Shown: piece after piece, positions 62,926 through 64,000 of the stretch | Layout of the letters: the number at the start of each line of letters is the position of its first letter | How positions within the stretch are numbered: position 1 is the first letter of the stretch | NCBI RefSeq assembly: GCF_009796785.1 | Contig: NZ_CP047026.1 | Coordinates: 1,448,001 to 1,512,000 of the forward strand | Reading direction: 5' to 3' | Length of the DNA stretch: 64,000 nt | Origin: Polaribacter sp. L3A8 | GTDB taxonomy: Bacteria; Bacteroidota; Bacteroidia; Flavobacteriales; Flavobacteriaceae | Notes under the pieces: model-generated | What the model saw: the letters and a program-made list of their open reading frames with translations, nothing else | Databases searched by the model: none | What the model was told of the DNA's origin: nothing | Translations under genes and position numbers: made by a program

Positions 62926-64000
62926 TTAAAATGAAACTTGAACTCCGAATAAGAAAGATTTTGGTTGTGGGTATCTTCCATAATCCACACCAGATGTTAA
63001 CTCTGGATCTAACCCACTGTAATCTGTTATAGTAATTAAATTCTGTGCACTTACATACAGCCTAAGTTTAGAAAGGTAACCACCTAACAAATCGTTAGGA
63101 ATTGTATATCCCAAATTAATATTTTTTAACCTAGTATAAGAACCATCCTCAATAAATCTATCTGATACCGCAAAGTTTTCTGTAGACCCACCAAATCTTG
63201 GTGTTGTAGTTGTTAAATTATCCGGAGTCCAACTATCTAATAAAGCAGGGCTTCCATTAAATACTCTACGAGCACCACCTTCTAAATCATATCTAATGGT
63301 GTTATATACATCAACTCCCTGTACACCAGTAATAAACAAACTAGCATCAAAATTTTTATAATTAGCACTTAAATTTAAACCATAAGTAAAATCTGCAAGT
63401 CCATCTCCTAACACAGTTCTGTCATCTGCATTAATATTTCCATCGCCATTTACATCTTTATATCTTATATCTCCAGGTAGTACATCTGTTTGACCAGGGT
63501 TTGCAGAAAAAACAGCATCTACTTCTGCTTGGTTTTGATAAATACCATCACTAATATAACCATAGAAATGGTCTATAGATTCTCCCAGTTGAATATTTGT
63601 AACGTTAACCGCAGCATCTTGCAGAAAATTTCTAGGAATTTCACCTACTCCTAAAAATAAAACTTTATTGGTGCTAGAACCAATATTAAAATTAGCAGAC
63701 CACGTAAAATCACCTTCATTATCATTATATCCTAAAATAGCTTCAAAACCTTTTGTTTCTACAGAACCAACATTTGTTGTAATGCTACCAGCATGAGAAC
63801 CAGAAGATAATGCTGTTGGTAAATCAACTAATAAATCATCACTTCTGTTTTTAAAATATTCTAAACTAGCAGTAAATTTATTGTTAAGTATTCCTACATC
63901 AAGACCTATATTTAATGTAGTAATTTCCTCCCATTTTAAATCTGGGTTTGAACCACCATTTTCGGTAAAACCTGGTGCAGAAGAACCTCCTACAGGATAT
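62926..64000 (-). CDS. SusC/RagA TonB-dependent transporter, C-terminal part (runs off the window)
   Basis: The frame is open from the stop at 62926 to the right edge without a break, at least 358 codons. It reads DVGILNNKFTASLEYFKN, DHFYGYISDGIYQ, PGDIRYKDVNGDGNINADD and the final strands ending SFLFGVQVSF, the C-terminal barrel of SusC/RagA TonB-dependent transporters. The start, signal and plug domain lie beyond the window. It pairs with SusD to bring oligosaccharides across the outer membrane with TonB energy. Confidence 0.93.
   Translation of the reverse strand, partial: YPVGGSSAPGFTENGGSNPDLKWEEITTLNIGLDVGILNNKFTASLEYFKNRSDDLLVDLPTALSSGSHAGSITTNVGSVETKGFEAILGYNDNEGDFTWSANFNIGSSTNKVLFLGVGEIPRNFLQDAAVNVTNIQLGESIDHFYGYISDGIYQNQAEVDAVFSANPGQTDVLPGDIRYKDVNGDGNINADDRTVLGDGLADFTYGLNLSANYKNFDASLFITGVQGVDVYNTIRYDLEGGARRVFNGSPALLDSWTPDNLTTTTPRFGGSTENFAVSDRFIEDGSYTRLKNINLGYTIPNDLLGGYLSKLRLYVSAQNLITITDYSGLDPELTSGVDYGRYPQPKSFLFGVQVSF

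Noticed and set aside
62926-63414. Short 162-residue SusC-like protein as a full gene
   Set aside because: The frame is open all the way to the window edge and reads continuous SusC sequence, so the short form is just an internal start.

Overview
The window is chromosomal DNA of a marine-type member of the Bacteroidota, most likely a Flavobacteriaceae genus close to Polaribacter. The evidence is the strongly AT-rich sequence, promoter elements of the Bacteroidota type (TTG, about 19 bases, TAnnTTTG), SusC/SusD pairs, many short lipoprotein signals and family-typical neighbours such as MoxR, SurA-like and THUMP-like proteins. This placement is inference, because no ribosomal RNA lies in the window.

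Region 1 (1-33.4 kb) is ordinary core genome. It holds an ACP phosphodiesterase-like protein, gamma-glutamyltransferase, flavodoxin, a pseudouridine synthase, an AI-2E-type permease, a methyltransferase, FdhD with a YdeP-type molybdopterin oxidoreductase, a cysteine desulfurase, two polyphosphate kinases 2, an LpxR-like lipid A deacylase, a RecD-like helicase, RsmD, MoxR, a three-gene periplasmic prolyl isomerase operon, RecQ, Fmt, HU, YqgE and a tRNA with anticodon CAT. Points of note are a perfect 24-base-arm palindrome carrying divergent promoters between flavodoxin and a small Cys-rich protein, a one-base frameshift in an internally duplicated protein, and genes whose promoter sits so close to the ATG that the transcripts look leaderless.

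Region 2 (33.4-41.1 kb), just downstream of the tRNA, is an accessory, decaying segment. It holds an ISL3/ISAon1-like element with an exact 150-bp tandem duplication of one end, a relic of a second such element, a decayed calcineurin-type phosphoesterase gene interrupted by an IS982 element (removing the IS and one AATA copy restores the reading frame), an orphan open frame, a cluster of small, mostly exported alpha/beta-barrel and cupin proteins beside an aminotransferase, and the wreck of a second phosphatase gene.

Region 3 (41.1-64 kb, all minus strand) is a xylan-type polysaccharide utilisation locus. In order of transcription: SusC (running off the window edge), SusD, a large VCBS/UnbV lipoprotein, GH10, GH10, GH43, an exported TIM-barrel fusion protein, ThuA, alkaline phosphatase, a DUF4350-like protein, an SMP-30 lactonase, GH10, aldose 1-epimerase, GH10, a GPH-family sugar:cation symporter and a cytosolic GH43. 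Surface and periplasmic GH10 xylanases would cut xylan, SusCD would import oligomers, the lipoprotein GH43 would trim side groups or ends, and the GPH symporter plus cytosolic GH43 would finish the degradation. Strong hairpins after susD and after the PKD-GH10 gene suggest the locus is cut into transcription segments of different strength. No regulator of the locus and no CRISPR or recognised defence system is visible.
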